Shown piece after piece: positions 27,773-35,236 of a stretch of DNA of 64,000 nt. Under the pieces are notes generated by a model. That model saw only the letters and a program-made list of their open reading frames with translations, did no database searches and was not told the origin of the DNA. Source of the DNA: Bradyrhizobium sp. BRP22. Lineage in GTDB: Bacteria > Pseudomonadota > Alphaproteobacteria > Rhizobiales > Xanthobacteraceae. Made by a program: the position numbers and the translations under genes. Position 1 is the first letter of the stretch; every line of letters starts with the position of its first letter. The stretch lies in assembly GCF_020194175.1 (NCBI RefSeq), contig NZ_JADYVX010000018.1, forward strand, positions 85,397-149,396, read 5' to 3'.

Positions 27773-29161
27773 CTAGTTACTTGCGTACGTTTGAAGGCTT
27801 GCCTTGATCGGCACAATCCTTTTTGAACCGGCAAAGCTATCGACCCGGTCAGCCCAATGCTGCATCAGCTTGGTGCGCGAGCCGATCAGGGCCAGCGGTC
27901 CGTGCCGTTTGTAGATCGCCTTTACCGTGTCACTTTCGAGATGCGCAAGTTGCAACTCGATGACGTCGCCATCCCAGGCCTTGGCTTCCTTGATCTCTTC
28001 ATGGTGACAAAGCGTCGAGAACGTGGTGCGGAAGCCATGGGCGCAATGTTCGGTCTTGGTGTCGATGCCGAGCGTACGTAGCCGACAACAAAGCGCTCTA
28101 CCGGACAACGGCGCATCTTCGACACAAGCGAAGACGTAGCGCCGATTGCCGGTAATTTTCCGCACGCGGCGCAGGATAGCGAGCGCTTGTCGCGACAACG
28201 GCACGACATGATCCCAGCCGGTCTTCATCTTGGCCGCAGGAATAGTCCACCGCTCGGTATCCCAGTCGACTTCTGACCATTCCATGTTGTTGATCATGCC
28301 GGGGCGCGGGACGGTCAGCGCATTCAGCCGAAGAGCATCACCGAGCGGGTCGCCCGATCTGGCCTTCGCCCATACCGGCATGATCAGGCTGAAAAGGCGA
28401 ACCACGTCCTGCGGATCAGTGACGCCGGGCCGCGGCGTCGAAATGTTGATAGTCAGCTGCTTCTTGCAGGAACGGAATGGATTGTAGCCATCGCCTTCGA
28501 GGTCAGCGTAGTCGCAGACTTGCGAACCGATGCTGTGAACTCGGTCACGGGTCTCTAACCTGCCTTCAGCCTGCATGGCCCGAAAGAAAGCCAGAACATC
28601 GGGGCGCTTGATGTCTTTCCGACACAGCTTGCCGAAGCGACTCTTCAAATAGCCAGCCCATCGTTCGAGCAGCGCGATGGTTTCAGAACTACGTACTGTG
28701 ACAAGTCGACCGCGCTTGATCTTCTCGGTTTTCTTCTCTGCGAGCCACTCATCGATCCAGACGCCGAAAGGGCGTTCGGCGGCCTGACGATGTCTTTCGA
28801 ATTGCTTTTCGATGGAGGGATCAAGTGGTGGATCTTGTGCGAGCAGCGCCTTCGCGGCGTCGCGCTTCTGACGTGCAGTGAAGAGGGAGACGGTGCCGTC
28901 GGTACCATCGCCGTAAGGTCCGATGGAGTAGGTCTTCTGTCGGCCGTGAAAGCGATATGCCATCTGCCAGAGCTTGGAGGCAGCCTTGCCCGGTCTGTTC
29001 AGGTCGGGCTTGACGAAGAGATAAAGACCACCGCCAGTCACGTCAGAAATCTTGGTGGCCCTCCAACCGCCGTTCTGGAATCTCGGTTTGGCGGCACGAC
29101 AGTCCACGTCGGTCCTGATCTGCTCGGCCTTCGCGTGCGGGCTAACCTGATTGCTTGCCAT
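27773..29161 (-). CDS. Tyrosine-type site-specific integrase (P4/island type)
   Basis: The 462-residue protein has an N-terminal DUF4102-like arm-binding domain (ATKISDVTGGGLYLFVKPDL, then WQMAYRFHGRQKTYSIGPYG), a core-binding domain, and a catalytic domain. Catalytic residues are visible: Arg in LTVPRPGMINNMEWSEVDWD, Lys in IPAAKMKTGWDHVVPLS, His/Arg in HGFRTTFSTLCH, His in LQLAHLESDTVKAIYKRHGP, and Tyr in AIYKR. The frame is intact. It marks the junction between the decaying accessory region and compact chromosomal genes, so it is the likely integrase of this island. No tRNA gene is visible beside it. Confidence 0.95.
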   Translation of the reverse strand: MASNQVSPHAKAEQIRTDVDCRAAKPRFQNGGWRATKISDVTGGGLYLFVKPDLNRPGKAASKLWQMAYRFHGRQKTYSIGPYGDGTDGTVSLFTARQKRDAAKALLAQDPPLDPSIEKQFERHRQAAERPFGVWIDEWLAEKKTEKIKRGRLVTVRSSETIALLERWAGYLKSRFGKLCRKDIKRPDVLAFFRAMQAEGRLETRDRVHSIGSQVCDYADLEGDGYNPFRSCKKQLTINISTPRPGVTDPQDVVRLFSLIMPVWAKARSGDPLGDALRLNALTVPRPGMINNMEWSEVDWDTERWTIPAAKMKTGWDHVVPLSRQALAILRRVRKITGNRRYVFACVEDAPLSGRALCCRLRTLGIDTKTEHCAHGFRTTFSTLCHHEEIKEAKAWDGDVIELQLAHLESDTVKAIYKRHGPLALIGSRTKLMQHWADRVDSFAGSKRIVPIKASLQTYASN

Positions 29162-29383
29162 CTACTTCGGTTCTCGCGTCTCGGAAGGTCGGAATTGTGC
29201 CGCTAGGTTTGTTCTTCCGACACCAACAAAAATACCAACAAAATCTGCGGCTGGACGCGAATGAGAACAAACGGTGCCGAACGGGAATGTAGACAAAAAC
29301 CCCTCGTCTTCAAGGGTTTCTGCGCGTGTGCGAACACCATCGAGCATCTTAGGACATGTTCGAACAGTGTTCTGTCTTGCGTC

Positions 29384-29422
29384 CGAGGTAATCGAAACGT
29401 CTTACGTGCGAGGTAATCGAAA
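29384..29422. repeat. Two direct copies of CGAGGTAATCGAAA, 25 bases apart
   Basis: The copies are at 29384-29397 and 29409-29422. They lie about 220 bases upstream of the integrase start, where the accessory region ends. They may be integrase arm- or core-binding sites or an attachment-site scar. No tRNA 3' end is recognisable in them. Confidence 0.5.
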
Positions 29423-29467
29423 AGCGTCGCGGATCGGATCATCTTCTGGGGGCACGAGGAGATGACC

Positions 29468-29689
29468 ATGAGACCCGACCCGAGCCCCTTCCCGTCCGCC
29501 GCCGACATCGTTGTGTGGCTGCTCAATCTGGCGACGTCGCTGATCGCGCGTTCGCTGCAGCTGCCGGAGCCGCTGGTCTACTCGACCGGCGTCTACGTCG
29601 CCGCGCAGGTGCAGGCCGCCGAGACCAGGGCGGCGAAGCGGCTGTGTCCGTTGCGTCTCATGCGTCAGCTCCGTCGGCTGTTCCGCTGA
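29468..29689 (+). CDS. Small hypothetical protein, about 73 aa
   Basis: A GAGGAG site precedes ATGACCATG; the second ATG (29468) is better spaced. The product has a hydrophobic stretch (ADIVVWLLNLATSLIARSL) and a basic end (LCPLRLMRQLRRLFR). This suggests a peripheral or single-span inner-membrane protein. It lies just before a four-helix membrane protein gene on the same strand. Family unknown. Confidence 0.5.
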   Translation: MRPDPSPFPSAADIVVWLLNLATSLIARSLQLPEPLVYSTGVYVAAQVQAAETRAAKRLCPLRLMRQLRRLFR

Positions 29690-29725
29690 ACCATCAATCA
29701 GGCTGCAAACCAAAGGAGACCTGTC

Positions 29726-30124
29726 ATGATCCACTCGTCCCAATTCCTGCGCCGCGCGCTGCTCGCCGATGCCGTCTTCAGCGGCGTTTCGGCCGTTGGC
29801 CTCACCCTCGGCGCCGGTGCGTTTGCCTCGCTGTTCAATCTGCCCGAGGTGCTATTGCAGGAAACCGGGCTGTTCCTGATCGCCTACGCCGCGCTGGTCG
29901 GCTGGCTCGGCGCGCGGCCATCGGTACCCAGACCGCTGGTGGTGATCGTGATCGCGGGCAATGCGCTCTGGACGCTTGCGAGCATCGCATTGTTGTTCTC
30001 GGGCGCGGTGAGCCCGAACCTGCTGGGCCAATTCGTGGTGGTGGCACAGGCGATTGCAACCGGCGTGTTCGCGGAACTGCAATATGTCGGCCTGCGCAGA
30101 AGCGGTGATGCCGTCATGGCCTAA
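29726..30124 (+). CDS. Four-helix integral membrane protein, conserved hypothetical
   Basis: The 132-residue protein has four hydrophobic helices: ALLADAVFSGVSAVGLTLGA, LQETGLFLIAYAALVGWLGA, LVVIVIAGNALWTLASIALL and LLGQFVVVAQAIATGVFAEL. It is similar in size and layout to small conserved membrane proteins of Bradyrhizobium. The start ATG follows AAAGGAGACCTGTC. A perfect intrinsic terminator follows at 30148-30179. No enzymatic motif is seen. Confidence 0.75.
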   Translation: MIHSSQFLRRALLADAVFSGVSAVGLTLGAGAFASLFNLPEVLLQETGLFLIAYAALVGWLGARPSVPRPLVVIVIAGNALWTLASIALLFSGAVSPNLLGQFVVVAQAIATGVFAELQYVGLRRSGDAVMA

Positions 30125-30147
30125 ACTTTCACCCGCCGGTCCAAGAA

Positions 30148-30179
30148 ATCGACCGCCGTCAGCTTTGACGGCGGTCGAT
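30148..30179 (+). terminator. Intrinsic terminator between convergent genes
   Basis: A perfect 14-bp stem (ATCGACCGCCGTCA with its complement, loop GCTT) is followed by CTTTTCTT. It lies between the membrane-protein gene and the convergent haemoglobin gene. The T-rich side favours the plus direction. Confidence 0.85.
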
Positions 30180-30201
30180 CTTTTCTTGCACTGACGATGG
30201 C

Positions 30202-30660
30202 TCAGGCGCCTGCGGCCTCGCGGCGCCGAAACCGCTCGCCCCTGCCGAGGATCACGCCCTGCGATCCGGCAATGCCGAATTCGAGGCTGGCAGCGATCCG
30301 CTGCGCCCGCTCGATGAAATGCGCCGCCGCCTCCGAAGGGCAGATTTTACGCGCGGTCTGTTCGAACAATTCAAGCCAACGGTCAAAATGATCGGCATCG
30401 ACCGGCAGCGGCAGGTGTTTTGCCATTGGCGTTCCGTGATAGCGACCGGTCATCAGCGCGACCGACGACCAGAACGCGCACATTTGCGCAAGATGCGGTT
30501 CCCAGTCCCGAATGCGTGCTTCGAACACCGGCCCGAGCACGGTATCGGCACGGACCTTGGCGTAGAAGCCGCGCACGAGGCGCTCGATCATGGCCTCGGT
30601 GATGCCGGTCTTGGCGACAATTTCGGCCGTGATCTGCTCGCGCCGTTCTGCCCCTGTCAT
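30202..30660 (-). CDS. Group III truncated haemoglobin
   Basis: The protein is about 152 residues and has the globin core of group III: FYAKVRADTVLGPVFEARI, then WEPHLAQMCAFWSSVALMTG and YHGTPMAKHLPLPVDADHFD, where the family's haem-pocket and proximal His residues lie. Such globins bind O2 and NO and are linked to NO detoxification. The ATG of MTGAERREQ at 30660 is preferred because the upstream alternative would overlap the palindromic operator. It is divergent from an NsrR-like gene that probably represses it. Confidence 0.9.
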   Translation of the reverse strand: MTGAERREQITAEIVAKTGITEAMIERLVRGFYAKVRADTVLGPVFEARIRDWEPHLAQMCAFWSSVALMTGRYHGTPMAKHLPLPVDADHFDRWLELFEQTARKICPSEAAAHFIERAQRIAASLEFGIAGSQGVILGRGERFRRREAAGA

Positions 30661-30673
30661 GCCAGATCCCTTC

Positions 30674-30697
30674 AAATAGGTATTCTAATACCCATTT
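30674..30697. promoter_or_regulatory. Palindromic operator between haemoglobin and NsrR-like genes
   Basis: AAATAGGTATT and AATACCCATTT form an 11-base inverted repeat with one mismatch around a 2-base centre. It lies 14 bases upstream of the haemoglobin start and about 45 bases from the regulator start. Its size and symmetry resemble NsrR sites (about 23 bases, two 11-base arms), so it probably binds the adjacent Rrf2 protein. Confidence 0.72.
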
Positions 30698-30743
30698 AGG
30701 TCAGTATCGCTGTTTCGCAAAACCGGATTTTTGCGGGGCTCCC

Positions 30744-31166
30744 ATGCGCCTTAATTTGTTCACCGATTTCGCCCTGCGCGCCCTGATGCGGCTCGCCGGC
30801 GAGCCGACGCGCTCGTTTGCGACCAACGAGATCGCCGCCGAATTCGGCATTTCCCGCAATCATCTGGCCAAGGTGGTGCGGAACCTTGCGAATAGCGGCT
30901 TCATCACCACCCAGCGCGGGGCTGGCGGCGGCTTTGCGCTGGCGCGGCCACCGCAGGCGATCACGCTCGGCGAGATCGTACGCGCGCTCGAAGACGGCCA
31001 GGCGCTGGTCGAATGTTTTCGCGAGGATGGCGGCGCCTGCGTGCTGACGCCGCGTTGCCGCCTGAAGGGCAAGCTTGCCGCGGCCCGCGAGGCCTTCCTG
31101 CGCGAGCTCGACGCCACAACGCTCGCCGAATGCGCCTATCCGGCGCGGCCAAAGGCGGTCAAGTAA
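30744..31166 (+). CDS. nsrR: Rrf2-family repressor, NsrR-like (nitric-oxide sensing)
   Basis: The 140-residue protein has the Rrf2 winged helix (MRLNLFTDFALRALMRLAGE, then ATNEIAAEFGISRNHLAKVV). Three cysteines, C91-x7-C99-x5-C105 in VECFREDGGACVLTPRCRL, give the spacing that binds the Fe-S cluster in NsrR proteins of Bacillus and Streptomyces. NO reacts with the cluster and releases repression. It is divergent from a truncated haemoglobin with a palindrome between. The frame is complete; RirA or IscR identity is less likely from the cysteine spacing and context. Confidence 0.88.
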   Translation: MRLNLFTDFALRALMRLAGEPTRSFATNEIAAEFGISRNHLAKVVRNLANSGFITTQRGAGGGFALARPPQAITLGEIVRALEDGQALVECFREDGGACVLTPRCRLKGKLAAAREAFLRELDATTLAECAYPARPKAVK

Positions 31167-31168
31167 AT

Positions 31169-31831
31169 CTAGGCGTGAAGAGGCGCCGGTGAGCTCTTGC
31201 GCTTGCCGGCGACCACCTTCTTGCCGACAGGCCTGGGCCGGCCGCTGCCGTTCAGGTACCGGCCATTGGCCTTGCCGTTCTTCTTTTTCGCCTTGTCCTT
31301 GGCCTTATCTTGGGCCTTGGCTTTTTCCTTGGCGACCTTCTCGGCTTTACGCTTCGCCTTGCGCTCGGCCTTTTCCTTCAGCCTGAGCCGTTCCGCCCGC
31401 GCCTCGGCGCGCTTCTTCTTGCGCTTCTTCTCGCAGGAATCGCATTTGCAGCCGATCGGCTTCAAATAGGCTTTGAAATAATCGGTGCCGTAGTCATAGT
31501 TGATTTCCTCGCCCGGCTCGATGTTCTTGATGGCGCGGATATAGATCTTGCGCTTGCGCGGTTTGACGTCGGATTCCGCGTTCGGCCTGCAGGAATGGTT
31601 GATATAGCGGGCGACGTTCTCGCGGATCGAGCCGTCGATGGTCCAGCGGCTGGTGAGCTCGAACAGATATTTGTTCTCGATCTCGTCCTCTTCCTTCTTC
31701 TTGGAATCCAGGAGCGGTCCGAAATAGCGGATGATCCTGGTACCCTTCTTGATCGGCTTGGTGGCGAACAGGCCGAGTCCGGTGCGGGAACGGCCAACGC
31801 GATAGGGTTTATTCGGCGATATCGAGGGCAT
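31169..31831 (-). CDS. SET-domain lysine methyltransferase with lysine-rich tail
   Basis: Residues about 8-125 form a SET domain: GLGLFATKPIKKGTRIIRY at the start, NVARYINHSCRPNAE (the N-H-S-C pseudoknot strand) and EEINYDYGTDYF with the catalytic Tyr. A post-SET zinc-type cluster CKCDSC follows (about 129-134). The last 85 residues are an extremely Lys/Ala-rich tail (KAERKAKRKAEKVAKEKAKA), as in bacterial histone H1-like proteins, which could bind DNA or be a self-methylation target. In eukaryotes the fold methylates histones; bacterial targets are mostly unknown. The frame is intact. Confidence 0.92.
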   Translation of the reverse strand: MPSISPNKPYRVGRSRTGLGLFATKPIKKGTRIIRYFGPLLDSKKKEEDEIENKYLFELTSRWTIDGSIRENVARYINHSCRPNAESDVKPRKRKIYIRAIKNIEPGEEINYDYGTDYFKAYLKPIGCKCDSCEKKRKKKRAEARAERLRLKEKAERKAKRKAEKVAKEKAKAQDKAKDKAKKKNGKANGRYLNGSGRPRPVGKKVVAGKRKSSPAPLHA

Positions 31832-31969
31832 GACAATGTTGAATGAACGGACGCGCCGGCAAGCGACGGCTTTTACGGAGCCGCTCTTCTAGGACAATTC
31901 AGCGCCGCTGTCAGGTGTTTCGCGCTTCCCGTCGAGCCTTGCCCACAATGAACGCGCCGGAAGGCGTTT

Positions 31970-32037
31970 TTCGGAAAAGATCACGCTCGAACAAGGAGAT
32001 GAGATCACGATCCGATCAACTCGATCGATCGTGATCT
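31970..32037. repeat. Intergenic palindromic repeat (family shared with 45597-45645)
   Basis: The left part (TTTTCGGAAAAGATCACGCT and following CGAACAAGGAGATGA) is a variant of the repeat at about 45576-45620 read in reverse. The right part has an 11-base inverted repeat, AGATCACGATC (32002-32012) and GATCGTGATCT (32027-32037). It lies in the gap of about 320 bases between the SET-domain and TetR genes, which holds no supported gene. Confidence 0.7.
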
Positions 32038-32151
32038 GATCTCGGTTCCGCTGTGAAGGCCTGCATGATGAAGCGTGTCATCCGCGCGTGCGTATTTGCC
32101 ATGAAGATCGGCGGCCAAAGCGGCCGCGCCATGGAGTTGTTGCGGCGCTGA

Positions 32152-32874
32152 TCAGTTGGCCGGCGGACGGCCCCCGCTGCGCAGCATCGCATCCAAGAGC
32201 GCCTCAGCCGTCGTGCCCTCGGGCAGCCGCTTCAGCACGTCCGCGAGGCGGTCGTCGAGCAGCAGCGTGGTGAAGCCGTGCACCAGCGACCAGGCGCGCA
32301 CGATCGCGGCGGCCTGGTCGAGCGACAGCTTCCGTTCCTCGATATGCTCGTGGCGGCTCTCGCCGACCGCACCCGCGAGGCCGGCGAAGGCGGCACCTGC
32401 AGCCTCGTGCAGCGAGGGTCTCGCCATGTCGAGCCGCTCGGTGCGGAACATCAAACTGTACATGCCCGGATGCGCCTGCGCATAGGCGATATAGGCCTTG
32501 GCGCGCGCCATCGCCTTTTCCGTGATGGTGGCGCCTCCGGCGACGGCCGTGCGCATCGCGTCGTTGAACTGGCGGAAGCCGATGGCGGCGAGTTCGCTGA
32601 GCAGCCCGGTCAGATCTCCGAAATGATGCGTCGGCGCAGCGTGCGAAACGCCGGCCTCGCGCGCCACCGCGCGCAACGTCAGCCCGGCCAGTCCCTCACG
32701 CTCGAGTACGCGCTCGGCGGCCGTCAGTAGCGCCTCATGCAGCGCGCCATGATGATAGGGCGCATCGCCCGACCGGCGCGGTCGGCGCGCCGGTCTCGCC
32801 GCGGCTTGTTTCGCCACCTTGCGGTTCCGCGCCGACGACGCGTTCGCCTTGTTTTCTCTCGATAATCTCGTCAT
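32152..32874 (-). CDS. TetR/AcrR-family repressor
   Basis: From the ATG of MTRLSRENK the protein is 240 residues. A basic N-terminal tail is followed by the TetR helix-turn-helix (ALLTAAERVLEREGLAGLTL, then RAVAREAGVSHAAPTHHFGD) and a helical ligand domain with a TetR_C_33-like centre (AYAQAHPGMYSLMFRTERLD). It is divergent from a carotenoid oxygenase gene. A palindrome pair lies in the shared promoter region, the first copy 21 bases from its start codon. It likely represses itself, the oxygenase gene and the membrane-protein gene at 34637, which carries the same operators. Confidence 0.92.
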   Translation of the reverse strand: MTRLSRENKANASSARNRKVAKQAAARPARRPRRSGDAPYHHGALHEALLTAAERVLEREGLAGLTLRAVAREAGVSHAAPTHHFGDLTGLLSELAAIGFRQFNDAMRTAVAGGATITEKAMARAKAYIAYAQAHPGMYSLMFRTERLDMARPSLHEAAGAAFAGLAGAVGESRHEHIEERKLSLDQAAAIVRAWSLVHGFTTLLLDDRLADVLKRLPEGTTAEALLDAMLRSGGRPPAN

Positions 32875-32894
32875 GCGAATCCTTATAGGTCGCA

Positions 32895-32967
32895 ATTTTG
32901 ACACTGTAAAGATTTTGCTTGACGGTCGGCGTCACCACCTGTATGCAGATCTTTACGATGTAAAGAT
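32895..32967 (+). promoter_or_regulatory. Promoter flanked by two TetR-type operators (oxygenase gene)
   Basis: The operators are ATTTTGACACTGTAAAGAT (32895-32913) and ATCTTTACGATGTAAAGAT (32949-32967), the second a perfect 8-3-8 palindrome. Between them are a TTGACG -35 (32919-32924) and TATGCA -10 (32942-32947) with 17-base spacing. Operators on both sides of the core promoter would allow tight repression. The identical arrangement recurs at 34547-34618. Confidence 0.82.
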
Positions 32968-32985
32968 AACATGGAGGGAGTGACG

Positions 32986-34389
32986 ATGCCTGATCAGTCG
33001 ATCGCTGAGACACCGCGCACCAACCTGGCGCCGATTCCCTTTGAGGCTGATGCGCCGTTCCTCAAAATATCGGGCGAATTGCCGCGCGAGCTGAACGGCA
33101 CGCTCTATCGCAACGGCCCCAATCCGCAATTCGAGGCGCCCGGCGCGCATTGGTTCGTCGGCGACGGCATGCTGCACGCCTTCCATCTCGAGAACGGGCG
33201 CGCCAGTTACCGCAATCGCTGGGTCCGCACGCCGAAATGGCAGGCCGAGCATGATGCCGGCCGCGCATTGTTCGGCGGTTTCGGCCGCAAGCTCCCCGAT
33301 GCGCCGCCCGCGACCACCAATGACGGCGGCGTCGCCAACACCAACATCATCTTCCATGCCGGCCGCCTGCTCGCGCTCGAGGAAGGCCACCTGCCGACCG
33401 AGATCGAGCCTGGCACGCTGAACCGGCTTGGGTACTGCGACTATAGCGGCGCGATCCAGGGTCCCTTCACCGCGCATCCCAAGGTCGATCCGAAGACGGG
33501 CGAGCTCGTATTCTTCGGCTACAACGCCGCCGGTCCCCTGACCCCTGCCCTTTCGTTCGGCTCGGTCAATTCATCAGGCGTGGTGACGCGCTTCGAGCGC
33601 TTTGAATCGCCCTATGCCAGCATGGTGCACGACTTCATCGTCACCGAGAACCATGTGCTGTTTCCGATCCTGCCGATCACCGGCAGCATGGAGCGCGCGA
33701 TGCGCGGCAAGGCGCCGTATGCCTGGGAGCCCGAGAAGGGCGCCTATGTCGGCGTGATGAAGCGCAACGGCTCCGCGCAAGACATCGTCTGGTTCCGCGC
33801 CGAAAGCTGCTACGTCTTCCACGTCGTGAATGCGTGGGAGGAAGGCCACCGCATCATCGCCGACGTGATGCAGTTCGAAGAAGCGCCGCTGTTCAACCAT
33901 CCTGATGGCTCGCCGACGGATCCGAAGAAGAACCGCGCGCGTTATTGCCGTTGGACCTTCGATCTTGCCGGCAATACCGACCGCTTCACGCAAACCTATC
34001 TCGACGACCTCACCGGCGAATTCCCCCGCATCGACGATCGCCGTGCCGGTTATGCTTTCGCCCATGGCTGGTACGCCTGCGCCAATCCGCAATTGCCGAT
34101 GTTCGGCGCACTCTCCGGCATCGTGCATGTCGATGGCACCGGCAAACGCCTCGGCCATTATCTCCTGCCCGCCGGCGACACCATCTCGGAGCCGGTATTC
34201 GTCGAGCGCGGCAGCGATGCCACTGAGGGCGACGGCTGGCTGCTCGCGGTGGTCTGGCGCATCAGGGAAAACCGCAGCGACCTCGCCGTGTTCAACGCGC
34301 GCGACGTCGAAGCCGGCCCGATCGCGCTGGTCCATCTCGGCCACCGCGTGCCGGACGGATTCCACGGCAATTGGGTTGGCGCGAATTGA
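32986..34389 (+). CDS. Carotenoid oxygenase family protein (RPE65/lignostilbene dioxygenase type)
   Basis: The protein is about 467 residues; the ATG of MPDQSIAETP at 32986 sits behind GGAGGGAGTGACG. It has the family start ELPRELNGTLYRNGPNPQFE and WFVGDGMLHAFHLENG. The four iron-binding His are visible in FTAHPKVDP, SMVHDFIVTENH, CYVFHVVNAWEEG and PDGFHGNWV. Such enzymes use non-haem Fe(II) and O2 to cleave carotenoids or stilbene-like lignin products. The cytosolic, soil-bacterial, TetR-controlled context does not say which. The gene starts a set that seems to include the membrane protein at 34637. Confidence 0.92.
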   Translation: MPDQSIAETPRTNLAPIPFEADAPFLKISGELPRELNGTLYRNGPNPQFEAPGAHWFVGDGMLHAFHLENGRASYRNRWVRTPKWQAEHDAGRALFGGFGRKLPDAPPATTNDGGVANTNIIFHAGRLLALEEGHLPTEIEPGTLNRLGYCDYSGAIQGPFTAHPKVDPKTGELVFFGYNAAGPLTPALSFGSVNSSGVVTRFERFESPYASMVHDFIVTENHVLFPILPITGSMERAMRGKAPYAWEPEKGAYVGVMKRNGSAQDIVWFRAESCYVFHVVNAWEEGHRIIADVMQFEEAPLFNHPDGSPTDPKKNRARYCRWTFDLAGNTDRFTQTYLDDLTGEFPRIDDRRAGYAFAHGWYACANPQLPMFGALSGIVHVDGTGKRLGHYLLPAGDTISEPVFVERGSDATEGDGWLLAVVWRIRENRSDLAVFNARDVEAGPIALVHLGHRVPDGFHGNWVGAN

Positions 34390-34406
34390 GCCTGCGCCAG
34401 CCCGCC

Positions 34407-34501
34407 GTCATTCCGGGGCATCGCAACGCGATGAACCCGGAATCTGGAGCTTGTGGGCTGGAGATTCCGGGTTCGCGCGAACGCGCGCCCCGGAATGACA
34501 G
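34407..34501. repeat. Palindromic intergenic repeat (GTCATTCCGGGG family)
   Basis: GTCATTCCGGGG at one end pairs with CCCCGGAATGAC at the other. Inner arms AACCCGGAATCT and AGATTCCGGGTT pair as well, giving a long nested hairpin. This is a known kind of dispersed repeat in Bradyrhizobium genomes. It fills the gap between the oxygenase gene and the next promoter. Confidence 0.85.
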
Positions 34502-34546
34502 CCCCCAAATACCTGGAATTATTCCGACCTTTCAGATCTCGCCTTC

Positions 34547-34618
34547 ATTTTGACACTGTAAAGATTTCGCTTGACGGCTTCCGGCGATACCTTTAGCTTA
34601 TCTTTACATTGTCAAGAT
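34547..34618 (+). promoter_or_regulatory. Second promoter flanked by the same two TetR-type operators
   Basis: ATTTTGACACTGTAAAGAT (34547-34565) is identical to the first operator at 32895. ATCTTTACATTGTCAAGAT (34600-34618) matches the second with a few changes. Between them lie TTGACG (34571-34576) and TAGCTT (34594-34599), again with 17-base spacing. The next gene starts at 34637. Confidence 0.82.
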
Positions 34619-34636
34619 TAGCCTGGAGAGGCGGCC

Positions 34637-35215
34637 ATGACGATCTTTCTCATCCTCGCCCCCTATGGTGCGTTCGCAGCCTTGCTGCTGGTGGCGTCGG
34701 CGACCGCCAGCCTGTTTGCTGCTGCTGCGATCTGTGCTGCGGTCATCGCCTTCGACGTGATGCGCGGCCTCTCGATTAAGATCCTCGGCGTCGGTTCGGT
34801 GCTCACCTTCGTCGCGGTCGGCCTCTATGTCGCCTTCGTCGATCCGCGCCTCGGCACCGCATCGGTGAGGTTTGCGGTCGACACCGGGATTTTCCTGGTC
34901 TCGCTCGGCTCGATCCTGGCCCGCCGTCCCTTCACGCTGCAATATGCGCGCGAGGTCGTCGACGCCAATACGACGCAGCAACCCGGCTTCCTGCGCGTCA
35001 ACTACGTCATCACCTGGGCCTGGACGATTGCCGCGCTGCTGATGATGGTCGGCAACATTGCCATCCTCTACGTGCCGAGCCTGCCGCTGTGGACCGGGCT
35101 TCTGATTGCGTTCGCCGCGCGCAATACCGCGGTCTTCTTCACCAAGTGGTATCCGCATCACCGCATGGCGAAACACGGCGCGCACCCGGTCAACGCATTG
35201 CCCAGTGCGAATTGA
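34637..35215 (+). CDS. Membrane protein of 192 aa, under the duplicated TetR-type promoter
   Basis: There are about five to six hydrophobic helices, including LAPYGAFAALLLVASATASLF, ILGVGSVLTFVAVGLYVAFV, WAWTIAALLMMVGNIAILYV and WTGLLIAFAARNTAVFF. The start ATG follows CTGGAGAGGCGGCC. I do not recognise the family. The promoter copies that of the carotenoid oxygenase, so both should respond to the same signal. It is followed 21 bases later by a YciB/IspZ-like gene. A transport or membrane-organising role in the same response is inference. Confidence 0.8.
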   Translation: MTIFLILAPYGAFAALLLVASATASLFAAAAICAAVIAFDVMRGLSIKILGVGSVLTFVAVGLYVAFVDPRLGTASVRFAVDTGIFLVSLGSILARRPFTLQYAREVVDANTTQQPGFLRVNYVITWAWTIAALLMMVGNIAILYVPSLPLWTGLLIAFAARNTAVFFTKWYPHHRMAKHGAHPVNALPSAN

Positions 35216-35236
35216 GGATCGCGGGAGAACATCACG

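Noticed and set aside
1..29000. nod boxes or NifA/sigma-54 promoters
   Set aside because: I looked for the nod-box core and for TGT-N10-ACA with TGGCAC-N5-TTGC pairs and found none good enough to report.
29162..29467. tRNA gene at the integrase edge
   Set aside because: No T-loop (GGTTCRA), anticodon stem or CCA-adjacent end could be found. GTTCGAACAG near 29353 is not in a tRNA context.
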